Positions 41,390 through 49,431 of a DNA stretch of 64,000 nt are shown piece by piece; within the stretch, counting starts at the first letter, position 1; the number at the start of each line of letters is the position of its first letter. Below the pieces are notes generated by a model that searched no databases, was not told the DNA's origin, and saw nothing but the letters and a program-made list of their open reading frames with translations. The position numbers and the translations under genes were made by a program. Source of the stretch: Desulfomicrobium sp. UBA5193 (GTDB lineage: Bacteria; Desulfobacterota; Desulfovibrionia; Desulfovibrionales; Desulfomicrobiaceae); contig DHWB01000010.1 of assembly GCA_002412965.1 (NCBI GenBank), positions 62,001 to 126,000 on the forward strand. The letters are read 5' to 3'.

Positions 41390-43198
41390 ATGATCACACC
41401 GACTATTTCCCTGCGGCTTCGGCTGCTTCTGGCCTTCGGGGTCATTTTGCTTCTGGCCCTCGGGGTGCCGGCCTACTATCTGCACCAGAACCTTGGCCAG
41501 GCCATCGAACGGGAGGCCAGAGATGGTGCCCTGCGCGATCTGCGCTCTGTGGAATGGATGCTGTCTTCCGGGGGCTTCGCATCGCTCGAAGGCGTCAATG
41601 AAGCCTTGCGTGACCTGGCCGCGCGCATGGATATCCGCATTACCTACATGACCCTCGACGGCACGGTGCTGACGGACTCGGGAGTCACGTTTCAGCAGCT
41701 GGGCCAGCTGGAAAATCATCTGGGCCGTCCGGAAGTGGAGCAGGCCCTGCAGGGTTCGCCGGGGGTGAGCCTGCGCTACAGCGACACCCTGGGGCAGGGG
41801 CTCTTGTATGCTGCGCAGCGTGTGCCGGGTACCGGGGTCGTGCCGGAAGGGATCGTGCGCATCGCGCGGCCCCAGAGTCAGATGCGCAAGACCCTGGACC
41901 GTCTTTATGGGAGCACCGGCTGGGTTTACGGGCTCAGCATCCTCTGCGCCTTCGGTCTGATCTCCTTGACCTCGCGGCAGGTCGCGCGTGCCATCGCGAG
42001 CGTGGCCCAGGCCGCCGCAGGCATCGGGCAGGGCGAGCCGGGCAAGCGCATCCGCTTCTCCCCGAGCACGGAGCTCACTCCGCTGGTCGTGGCCTTCAAC
42101 AACATGGTCGAGCGCATCGAGTCGAACATGCTGACCATCGTCAAGCAGAAGATGGAGTCCGAGGGCGTGCTGAACGGGATGAAGGCCGGGCTGATCGTTC
42201 TTGATGGTCACGGACGTATCCTGCGCGGCAACTATGCGGCCCAGGAGATTTTTCCGGGTTTGTCCACCTTCGCGGGGCGCAAGCCCATGGAATTGTCCCT
42301 GCTCCAGGATCTGCAGGATGCCTGCGACATGGCCCTGGCCAAGCGCGGAGCCGGAGATTTTTCACAGATCAATGTGGTTGTGACGCTTCAAGGCGGGAAA
42401 AGCTTCGACGTGTCCATCGTGCCCATCAAGGGCGATGCCGAACTTGGCGCCATCATGGTTTTTCACGACATCACCGAGATCAAGAGAGTGGAGCAGATCC
42501 GTCGCGACTTCGTTGCCAACGTGTCGCATGAGCTGCGTACACCGCTCACATCCATCAAGGGATACGCCGAAACTCTGGTCGGCATTGAAAAATGCGATCT
42601 CGAGCAGAGCAGATCCTTTCTGGAAGTCATCCTGCGCAACGCCAACCACATGAACGCCATGCTGGACGAACTTCTCCAGCTCTCCCGGCTGGAGCATGGC
42701 AAGCAGCGAGTGGATCTGGTTTCCGTGGATCCGTCCTCGGCCCTGTATTCGGCCTGGAAGAGTTGCCATCCCTTGAGCAAGAACATCGAGTTCGTGAATG
42801 AGCTGAGCCCCGCCACGCCTCGGGTGAAGGCAAATTTCGAGCAGCTGGTACAGGTCTTTCGCAATGTGCTGGAGAACTCCGTCAAATACGTTCCGGACGA
42901 TTCGGCGGTGATCCGTGTGCATGCGACGAGCTGTGGGCAGGAGTTGGCCGTATCCATCGAAGACAACGGTCCGGGCATTCCCGCCGAGGATCAGGGCCGT
43001 ATTTTTGAACGCTTTTACCGCGTGGAAAAGGATCGCAACAGCGCCATTGGCGGCACGGGTCTGGGGCTTGCCATCTGCCGCCACATCCTGGCCAACCATC
43101 GCGGTCGGATCACCGTGCAGAGCCCTGTGCCGGAAACCGGGAAGGGCTCGCGCTTCATCATCACCTTGCCCCTGGCCGGGCAGATTTCAGAGGAATAG
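41390..43198 (+). CDS. phoR: phosphate regulon sensor kinase PhoR
   Basis: 602 aa. A first membrane helix (LRLLLAFGVILLLALGVPAY), a ~150-residue periplasmic segment, a second helix (LYGSTGWVYGLSILCAFGLI), HAMP, a PAS domain with GRILRGNYAAQEIFP, HisKA with His380 in VSHELRTPLTSIKGYAETL, and HATPase with DNGPGIP and GGTGLGLAI. E. coli PhoR lacks a large periplasmic domain; this longer form is usual outside enterics. It is 2 bp before pstB, so kinase, ATPase and PhoU come from one transcript. Confidence 0.92.
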   Translation: MITPTISLRLRLLLAFGVILLLALGVPAYYLHQNLGQAIEREARDGALRDLRSVEWMLSSGGFASLEGVNEALRDLAARMDIRITYMTLDGTVLTDSGVTFQQLGQLENHLGRPEVEQALQGSPGVSLRYSDTLGQGLLYAAQRVPGTGVVPEGIVRIARPQSQMRKTLDRLYGSTGWVYGLSILCAFGLISLTSRQVARAIASVAQAAAGIGQGEPGKRIRFSPSTELTPLVVAFNNMVERIESNMLTIVKQKMESEGVLNGMKAGLIVLDGHGRILRGNYAAQEIFPGLSTFAGRKPMELSLLQDLQDACDMALAKRGAGDFSQINVVVTLQGGKSFDVSIVPIKGDAELGAIMVFHDITEIKRVEQIRRDFVANVSHELRTPLTSIKGYAETLVGIEKCDLEQSRSFLEVILRNANHMNAMLDELLQLSRLEHGKQRVDLVSVDPSSALYSAWKSCHPLSKNIEFVNELSPATPRVKANFEQLVQVFRNVLENSVKYVPDDSAVIRVHATSCGQELAVSIEDNGPGIPAEDQGRIFERFYRVEKDRNSAIGGTGLGLAICRHILANHRGRITVQSPVPETGKGSRFIITLPLAGQISEE

Positions 43199-43200
43199 AC

Positions 43201-43962
43201 ATGACAGAGACGGTCAAGATTTCGTCCAGAAATCTCAACTTTTATTATTCGGATTTTCATGCGCTGCAGGACGTCACCTTTGACATGCTCGAGCATCAGG
43301 CCACGGCCCTGATCGGTCCCTCGGGCTGCGGCAAGTCGACATTCCTGCGCTGCATCAACCGCATGAACGACCTCATAAACGGGATCCGGGTTGAAGGGGC
43401 GCTGACCATGGATGGTCAGGACCTGAACGACCCCGCCCATGACGTGGTCGTGCTCAGGCGGCGGGTGGGCATGGTCTTCCAGAAGCCCAACCCGTTCCCC
43501 AAGAGCATTTTCGAGAATGTGGCCTACGGATTACGCGTCAACGGCGTGAAGGACCGGGAGTTCATCGACTTCAGGGTGGAGGAGAGCCTGAAGCTCGCCG
43601 CGCTGTGGGAAGAGGTCAAGGACCGCATGGATCAGTCGGGTCTGAGCCTGTCCGGCGGGCAGCAGCAGCGGCTGTGCATCGCCCGCGCCATGGCCGTGGA
43701 GCCCGAGGTGCTGCTCATGGACGAGCCGGCGTCGGCGCTGGACCCCATCGCCACCCAGAAGATCGAGGAGCTCATCCACGAACTGAAGAACAAGTTCACC
43801 ATCGTCATCGTCACGCATTCCATGCAGCAGGCCGCCCGTGTCTCCGATCGGACCGCCTTTTTCTACATGGGTCGCCTCATCGAGGTCGGCCCTACGGACA
43901 AGCTGTTTACCAGGCCAGAGAAAAAGCAGACAGAGGACTACATCACCGGCCGTTTCGGTTGA
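43201..43962 (+). CDS. pstB: phosphate ABC transporter ATP-binding protein PstB
   Basis: 253 aa. Walker A GPSGCGKSTF, Q-loop VFQKPNPFPKSI, ABC signature LSGGQQQRLCIARA, Walker B VLLMDEPASALDP and the switch His in VIVTHSM. It powers PstCA on the cytoplasmic face. It is transcribed with phoBR and phoU rather than with pstSCA, which lie 20 kb away on the opposite strand. Confidence 0.96.
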   Translation: MTETVKISSRNLNFYYSDFHALQDVTFDMLEHQATALIGPSGCGKSTFLRCINRMNDLINGIRVEGALTMDGQDLNDPAHDVVVLRRRVGMVFQKPNPFPKSIFENVAYGLRVNGVKDREFIDFRVEESLKLAALWEEVKDRMDQSGLSLSGGQQQRLCIARAMAVEPEVLLMDEPASALDPIATQKIEELIHELKNKFTIVIVTHSMQQAARVSDRTAFFYMGRLIEVGPTDKLFTRPEKKQTEDYITGRFG

Positions 43963-44014
43963 TGCGTGTTTTCTTTGTTGGACGGTCCCGCGAAATTTTG
44001 AAAGGAAGTGAAGC

Positions 44015-44683
44015 ATGTATACGCATTTGCATGAAGAAATCGAAGTGTTGAAGTTGAAGGTGCTGAAGATGGTGGCGTTGACCGAGGAAGCGGTGAGCAA
44101 ATCCATCAATGCCTATGTCAATCAGGATCTGTACCTGGCGGAAGAGGTTCAGGACGGCGACGTGTGCGTCAATCGCCTTGAGGTCGAGATTGACGAACTG
44201 GGCCTCAGGCTTCTGGCTCTGGAGCAGCCCGTTGCCGGGGATCTGCGTTTCATCCTGGGCTGCATGCGCATAAGCGTGGACCTGGAGCGCATCGCCGACG
44301 AGGCCGTGAATATCGCCGAGCGGTCGATCATGCTCAGCTCCCGTCCGGCACTGCCCTTTCATCAGGATGTGCGAGAGATGGGCGACAAGGCCTTGGCCAT
44401 GCTCCGACATGCGGCCCAGGCATTCAGCTCGGGCAATGTGGAGGAGGCCCTGCAGGTTTGCGGTCTGGACAACGAGGTGGATGTCCTCAATCACAAGAAC
44501 ATGCGCAAAGTCATCGAATACATGATCCATGAGACACCGGCCATAGAACGCTCCGTGCACACCATTATCCTTATTCGCCGCATCGAACGCATCGGCGATC
44601 TGGCCACCAATGTCGCCGAGTCCGTGGTCTTTATCTCCCAGGGCGTGAATATCAAGCACAAGCTGTACTTCGACGAACGCTGA
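44015..44683 (+). CDS. phoU: phosphate signalling protein PhoU
   Basis: 222 aa, two PhoU repeats of three helices each. The first metal-binding patch is DLERIADEAVNIAER, the second RRIERIGDLATNVAE. It links transporter status (PstB) to PhoR inhibition. It is followed by an intrinsic terminator, so it ends the phoB-phoR-pstB-phoU unit. Confidence 0.95.
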   Translation: MYTHLHEEIEVLKLKVLKMVALTEEAVSKSINAYVNQDLYLAEEVQDGDVCVNRLEVEIDELGLRLLALEQPVAGDLRFILGCMRISVDLERIADEAVNIAERSIMLSSRPALPFHQDVREMGDKALAMLRHAAQAFSSGNVEEALQVCGLDNEVDVLNHKNMRKVIEYMIHETPAIERSVHTIILIRRIERIGDLATNVAESVVFISQGVNIKHKLYFDER

Positions 44684-44704
44684 GTTCGCGTAAAGCGCGA
44701 TAGA

Positions 44705-44730
44705 GGGGCGCCTGCGGGCGCCTTTTTTTT
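44705..44730 (+). terminator. terminator after phoU
   Basis: GGCGCC-TGCG-GGCGCC followed by eight T residues. Confidence 0.9.
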
Positions 44731-44806
44731 GCTCAATGAGATGGCGCTTGCGCTGTAGTTCCCAACTGGCTAGGAAGCCAAGATACATTTTCGCGGAGGA
44801 CAGCGC

Positions 44807-46102
44807 ATGCATCGCGCCCTAATTTTATGTTTGTTCCTATTGGCCGGATTCCAGTCCGCCCACGCCTATGACTATCCGTTCAAGGACCCATACGCAGCCA
44901 CGGTCCTGGGCACCCTGCCCAAGGACCAGTTTCCGCTCGGCTCGATCCGTCCGGTCGGGATCGCGGATCTGAATCCGTTCAAGGATTTTGGCCGGATCCG
45001 CAACCGGGAGTTCCTGCTGCATGACCGTCCAGTCCCTCCCGTGCTCTGGTATAACGACACTCTGCAATATTCCGTGGCGCTGCAGCGCAGCGGCGCGCCT
45101 CTGCTCTTCATCATCGCGGGGACCGGTTCCTCTTACGAGGCCGCCAATTGCCTGTTTCTGCAACAGGTTTTTTTCCGCGCGGGCTTTCACGTGGTCAGCA
45201 TGTCTTCGCCGACCTATCCCAATTTCGTGGTCAGCGCGTCCTCGACGCAAGTGCCTGGCTACATCCCGCAGGACGTGGCCGACTTGTACCAGAGCATGGA
45301 CGCCATCGTGAATCAGATCGGCCGTGAGCGGATCTCCTCCTATTCCCTGACCGGGTACAGCCTGGGCGGAACGCAGGCCGCGTTTCTGACCGAACTGGAC
45401 ACGCGTGAAAAGCGCTTTGACTTCCGCAAGGTGCTGCTCCTCAATCCGGCCGTGAACCTCATGACTTCAGCCACACGGCTCGACCATCTGCTGTCTGACA
45501 ACGTGACCGACCGGGCCGAGGCTGCCCGCACGGTTGCTGGATTGGTGCGCGAACTCTCCGCGGCGTATCGCGACAGCGACGTGGTCAACTTCAACGATGA
45601 TTTTCTCTTTGCCTTACACGGCAGCCGCCCCTTTTCCGAGAAGGAACTCAAGATCCTGATCGGCGTTGCCTTTCGCCTGTCGCTGGCCTCCATGGTGTTC
45701 GCCAGCGACACGTGCACGGGTGCCGGATACATCGTGCCCCGGGGGCACCGGGTCGAAAAGGACGAGCCTCTGTCTCCGTATCTGGATTCAGCCGTCGGCG
45801 TGAGTTTTGAGGAATATGTCAAGGAGTACCTGCTGCCGTTCCTGCAGTTCAAGGACCCCTCCATCACTCTGGAGAAAGCCGCCGCAGCCAGCAGCCTCGA
45901 AGCGATTGCCCCGTTCTTGCGCAACGCCGCGAACGTGGCGGTCATGACCAATGCCGATGATCCCATCCTGACGGAGGAGAACTTCACCTTCCTGGCCCGG
46001 ACATTCGGCCCTCGTTTGACGTTGTATCCCGCCGGCGGACACTGCGGCAATCTGCGTTACAAGGACAATGTCGCCGCCATGCTGGACTTCTTCCGAAAAT
46101 GA
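44807..46102 (+). CDS. secreted alpha/beta-hydrolase (esterase/lipase-like)
   Basis: 431 aa. The signal peptide is ALILCLFLLAGFQSAHA. The hydrolase fold has LLFIIAGTGSSYEAAN near the oxyanion region, the nucleophile serine in LTGYSLGGTQAAFL, an acidic residue candidate in MTNADDPIL and a catalytic His in YPAGGHCGNLR. The substrate is unknown. The stop overlaps the mlaA start (ATGA), so it is translationally coupled to a lipid-trafficking lipoprotein. A periplasmic role on phospholipids or lyso-lipids is a reasonable inference. Confidence 0.8.
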   Translation: MHRALILCLFLLAGFQSAHAYDYPFKDPYAATVLGTLPKDQFPLGSIRPVGIADLNPFKDFGRIRNREFLLHDRPVPPVLWYNDTLQYSVALQRSGAPLLFIIAGTGSSYEAANCLFLQQVFFRAGFHVVSMSSPTYPNFVVSASSTQVPGYIPQDVADLYQSMDAIVNQIGRERISSYSLTGYSLGGTQAAFLTELDTREKRFDFRKVLLLNPAVNLMTSATRLDHLLSDNVTDRAEAARTVAGLVRELSAAYRDSDVVNFNDDFLFALHGSRPFSEKELKILIGVAFRLSLASMVFASDTCTGAGYIVPRGHRVEKDEPLSPYLDSAVGVSFEEYVKEYLLPFLQFKDPSITLEKAAAASSLEAIAPFLRNAANVAVMTNADDPILTEENFTFLARTFGPRLTLYPAGGHCGNLRYKDNVAAMLDFFRK

Positions 46103-46863
46103 GAGACCCCATGCCCATAATCATACTGCTTCTTCTCCTTTGTCTGGGCGGTTGCGCCACGACCACGGAACATCAGCCGGGACCTTTCCAGGCTCCTGTG
46201 CACAGGGGGCTGGCCGAGAATTCCACGGTGGAGCGGCCCTTCCTGGTCGAGGATCCGTGGGAGGGCTTCAACCGCAGCATGTACCATTTCAACGCCAAGT
46301 TCGATCGGTACGTGTATCTGCCGGTGGTTGGCGTGTACGAGCAGGTACTCCCGGACAGCGTGCAGAATGGTATTTCCAATATTTTCAACAATCTGAAGGA
46401 AATCCCCATCTTCGTGAACTCCGTCCTGCAGGGCAAGGCCAAAAAAGCCTCGGTCTCTCTGGGACGTTTTGTCTTCAACACGACCATCGGCCTGGGCGGC
46501 GTCTTCGATGTGCTCGGCAACGGGGGCATCCCACAGGAGGATGAGGATTTCGGGCAGACGCTCGGCGTGTGGGGCGTGCCGTCCGGTCCGTACCTGGTGC
46601 TCCCCGTGTTCGGCCCTTCCGGCGTACGCGATGCCGGCGGACTGTTTGCGGACGCGCTCATGACGGTGAACCCGTCGTACGGACTCTTTCAGGACATGAG
46701 CTGGGTCGCCCAAGGGGGCGCGAGCACCGGCGTGTACACCGTCAAGGCCATCGATGCGCGCCATCAGATCAAGTTCCGCTACTACGAGACGGGGAGCCCC
46801 TTCGAGTATCAACTGGTGCGCTTTGTCTACACCAAGATGCGCGAGCTCGACATCGAGAAATAG
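46099..46863 (+). CDS. mlaA: MlaA (VacJ) outer-membrane lipid-asymmetry lipoprotein
   Basis: 254 aa (ATG 46111 is an alternative start). The lipobox LCLGGC follows a short hydrophobic signal. The mature domain has the family hallmarks DPWEGFNRSMYHFNAKFD, RFVFNTTIGLGGVFDVL and EDFGQTLGVWGVPSGPYLVL. MlaA removes mislocalised phospholipids from the outer leaflet of the outer membrane. No mlaBCDEF genes are adjacent; instead it pairs with the secreted hydrolase. A terminator hairpin follows. Confidence 0.93.
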   Translation: MRDPMPIIILLLLLCLGGCATTTEHQPGPFQAPVHRGLAENSTVERPFLVEDPWEGFNRSMYHFNAKFDRYVYLPVVGVYEQVLPDSVQNGISNIFNNLKEIPIFVNSVLQGKAKKASVSLGRFVFNTTIGLGGVFDVLGNGGIPQEDEDFGQTLGVWGVPSGPYLVLPVFGPSGVRDAGGLFADALMTVNPSYGLFQDMSWVAQGGASTGVYTVKAIDARHQIKFRYYETGSPFEYQLVRFVYTKMRELDIEK

Positions 46864-46888
46864 CTTCTTTTTGAGGCTGCATGTTGAA

Positions 46889-46923
46889 AGGCATGGCGTT
46901 CCGCAAGGGGCGCCATGCCTTTT
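46889..46923 (+). terminator. terminator after mlaA
   Basis: AGGCATGGCG pairs with CGCCATGCCT across a 12-base loop, followed by TTTT. Confidence 0.8.
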
Positions 46924-47005
46924 CGCATCCTGGGCGGCGATTTCCCGTTTCGTGTTCGCGCCGTGTTGCCCGTGACTCCGGCGTTCCCGAAAAGGTGGCG
47001 GACCG

Positions 47006-47024
47006 CTGCAAACTTTTGTTTGCA
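47006..47024. promoter_or_regulatory. palindrome, candidate enhancer site for the YeiH-like gene
   Basis: CTGCAAAC-TTT(T)-GTTTGCAG, perfect 8-bp arms, about 85 bp upstream of the sigma54-like element. A further half site TTGCAG lies at ~47,040-47,045. Confidence 0.55.
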
Positions 47025-47107
47025 GGTGTAAATGCGGGGTTGCAGGAGCCGAGGGTTAATTTCTACGCAATATGCCGTGATTATGGTTGTTTTTGATTTC
47101 AAGGCGC

Positions 47108-47123
47108 TGGCATGGGTTTTGTA
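47108..47123 (+). promoter_or_regulatory. candidate sigma54 promoter of the YeiH-like gene
   Basis: TGGCAT-GGGTT-TTGTA with the correct -24/-12 spacing, ~70 bp before the start codon. It fits control by the sigma54 regulator encoded at 51,876. Confidence 0.55.
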
Positions 47124-47191
47124 AACGGGACGGATGAAAAGGTGCCCCGCAGAGGGGATTCGGCGTCAATCAAAAGGAGGAACAAACACCC

Positions 47192-48931
47192 ATGTCCCAA
47201 GACAGCAACATCGTCATCGATCACGGCAAGAGCCAGTGGTCGGATCTGTGGAAGAAAGAGGATTTCCTGGCCATCTGGCTTGGTTTCATCATCATTGCCG
47301 TGTGCATCCTCGCGTATACCACTTTCGGGCCCAAGGTCGAGTTCGCGGAAAAGATCGCGGCCGCCAACCAGATTCAGGAAGCCGAACTGGCCAAGGCCCC
47401 GTTCAAGACCATCGTCTGGCACAAGGCCCAGGACGACAAGGGCAAGCTCAAGGGCACAAGCACCCCTTTCGGCAAGTTCGCAATCCACTGGACCGTGACT
47501 CCGGGTTCCTGGAAGACAAATCCCCTGGACGCCCTGGTCCGTTCCGAGGATCAGGCCAAGGCTCTGAACGAGAAGGCCATGCCCAAGTACGAAGAGGCCA
47601 AGGGCAAGGCTGAGGCCGCCCTGGCCGCCGCCGTGACCGCCGAAGCAGCGGCGGCGGGCGCCTCCTTCCAGGACCAGGCATTGAATGACGACGCCAAGGC
47701 CAAAATTTCGGAATGGCGCACCGCGCACAAGGATGCGGGCGAGGCCAAGAAGAAGGCCGAAAACAAACCCTATAACTACATCCCGTCCCTCATCGCCCTG
47801 TGCATTTTCCTGGCCGCCATCTTTGGCGCGGGCATTGCGCTGATGGGCAAGAGCATGCCCGCGTTCATGCAGGGTTTCACGGTCGTGTTCCTGGTCGCGG
47901 TTCTGGCCTATATGCTCGGCGGGCAGGCGATCTCCAAGCAGTACGGTTTCGGCGCCGAAGCCTGGGGCGTGGTCCTTGGCATGCTCATCGCCAACACCCT
48001 CGGCACGCCCAAATGGGTGCTCCCTGCCTGTGAGGTGGAATTCTTCATCAAGACCGGTCTTGTGCTCCTGGGCGCGGAAGTGCTCTTCAACAAGATCGTG
48101 GCCATCGGCATCCCCGGCATCTTCGTGGCCTGGGTGGTCACCCCCATCGTCATCGTCTGCACGTACATCTTTGGCCAGGTTGTGCTGAAGATGCCCTCCA
48201 AGACCCTGAATATCGTCATCTCCGCCGACATGTCCGTCTGCGGCACCTCCGCCGCCATCGCCACGGCGGCCGCCTGCCGGGCCAAGAAGGAAGAGCTGAC
48301 CTTGTCCATCGGTCTGTCCCTGGTCTTCACTGCGATCATGATGATCGCCATGCCCGCCTTCATCAAGGCCGTGGGCATCCCTGAGGTCCTCGGCGGCGCC
48401 TGGATGGGCGGCACCATCGACTCCACCGGCGCGGTGGCCGCGGCGGGCGCGTTCCTGGGCCAGAAGGCCATGTACGTGGCCGCGACCATCAAGATGATCC
48501 AGAACGTCATGATCGGCGTGACCGCCTTCTGCGTGGCCATTTACTGGTGCACGAAGGTGGACTGCGTGCCCGGTAAGTCCGTGGGCGCCGGAGAGATCTG
48601 GCATCGTTTCCCCAAGTTCGTGCTCGGCTTTATCGGCGCATCCATCATCTTCTCCCTCCTGGATCAGGGCATGGGCAAGGATATGGGCGATGCGGTCATG
48701 GAACACGGCATCGTGCGCGGCGGCACCAAGCTGCTGCGCGACTGGTTCTTCGCCCTGTCGTTCGCGGCCATCGGACTGTCCACCAACTTCCGCGAGCTGG
48801 CCAAGTACTTCAAGGGCGGCAAGCCTCTCATCCTCTATGTCTGCGGTCAGAGCTTCAACCTTGCCCTGACCCTGGCCATGGCGTACATCATGTTCTACGT
48901 GGTCTTCCCGGAAATCACGGCCAAGATCTAA
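47192..48931 (+). CDS. YeiH/UPF0324-type putative sulfate exporter with a large insert
   Basis: 579 aa; typical YeiH proteins are ~340. AAAGGAGG lies upstream. The C-terminal ~390 residues match the family: IGLSTNFRELAKYF at the end, TGLVLLGAEVLFNKI, and the SADMSVCGTSAAIATAAACRAKKEE block. Between the first helix (residues ~26-44) and the second (~194) lie ~145 residues. Their second half is an Ala/Glu/Lys coiled coil (EEAKGKAEAALAAAVTAEAA). The insert should face the periplasm or form an assembly platform. The substrate is perhaps sulfate, sulfite or another organic anion. Confidence 0.85.
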   Translation: MSQDSNIVIDHGKSQWSDLWKKEDFLAIWLGFIIIAVCILAYTTFGPKVEFAEKIAAANQIQEAELAKAPFKTIVWHKAQDDKGKLKGTSTPFGKFAIHWTVTPGSWKTNPLDALVRSEDQAKALNEKAMPKYEEAKGKAEAALAAAVTAEAAAAGASFQDQALNDDAKAKISEWRTAHKDAGEAKKKAENKPYNYIPSLIALCIFLAAIFGAGIALMGKSMPAFMQGFTVVFLVAVLAYMLGGQAISKQYGFGAEAWGVVLGMLIANTLGTPKWVLPACEVEFFIKTGLVLLGAEVLFNKIVAIGIPGIFVAWVVTPIVIVCTYIFGQVVLKMPSKTLNIVISADMSVCGTSAAIATAAACRAKKEELTLSIGLSLVFTAIMMIAMPAFIKAVGIPEVLGGAWMGGTIDSTGAVAAAGAFLGQKAMYVAATIKMIQNVMIGVTAFCVAIYWCTKVDCVPGKSVGAGEIWHRFPKFVLGFIGASIIFSLLDQGMGKDMGDAVMEHGIVRGGTKLLRDWFFALSFAAIGLSTNFRELAKYFKGGKPLILYVCGQSFNLALTLAMAYIMFYVVFPEITAKI

Positions 48932-48944
48932 ACATTGTCAGCCT

Positions 48945-48974
48945 CAAGCCGGGAGGATTTTTCCTCCCGGCTTG
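48945..48974 (+). terminator. perfect 13-bp hairpin after the YeiH-like gene
   Basis: CAAGCCGGGAGGA-TTTT-TCCTCCCGGCTTG. No T-run follows, so it may attenuate or stabilise rather than fully terminate; the next ATG is 17 bp beyond. Confidence 0.65.
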
Positions 48975-48990
48975 CACAGGACGCAATTTC

Positions 48991-49221
48991 ATGACTGAAC
49001 AAAGTTTTCCGATTCGACTGAGAAATTTCGCTCTGGCCACGGGTGTGGCCCTGGCCTTTGTCTACCTGTTCCTGCCCATGCTGACCAATTCCTTCGGGAT
49101 TCTGCACCGCATGTCCGTGTATCTGGACAATAACGGCATCGATCCCACCCGCTATTATTATACCGACGTCGAGCAGGTGAAGGAGGCTGAGAATTATTTG
49201 CGCATCGCCCTGGAGAAATAG
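48991..49221 (+). CDS. small single-pass membrane protein
   Basis: 76 aa. A short basic N-terminus, one membrane helix (FALATGVALAFVYLFLPML), then a ~45-residue hydrophilic tail (YLDNNGIDPTRYYYTDVEQV). No family was recognised. Given its position between the YeiH-like carrier and the heme sensor kinase, it may be a carrier accessory subunit or a signal intermediary. Confidence 0.6.
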   Translation: MTEQSFPIRLRNFALATGVALAFVYLFLPMLTNSFGILHRMSVYLDNNGIDPTRYYYTDVEQVKEAENYLRIALEK

Positions 49222-49245
49222 GAGCGCCTCCTGAACTGTTCGGGG

Positions 49246-49265
49246 CATTAGGCCCTGGCCTAATG
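49246..49265. promoter_or_regulatory. perfect palindrome before the heme-sensor kinase gene
   Basis: CATTAGGCC-CT-GGCCTAATG, 9-bp arms, in the 210-bp interval between the small membrane gene and the kinase. It could be a weak terminator stem or an operator; no T-run follows. Confidence 0.4.
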
Positions 49266-49431
49266 ATTTTCTGTCCGACGGGTCTTGCTTGATGGCGCAC
49301 TTGCACACTATCAAAGGGGCGGCGTCTGTGACTCCTGGTCCGGGACGCAGTCTCCCGACCGATATCGTTTCCGTTTCTTTGCGCATCAGCTCCCCGTTTT
49401 CGGCGCGGAACCAATCATTCCAGGCAAGCCC

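Noticed and set aside
48945..48974. Hairpin after the YeiH-like gene as a definite transcription terminator
   Set aside because: Stem is perfect but lacks a following T-run on either strand, so it is listed with reduced confidence and the downstream small gene may be co-transcribed.
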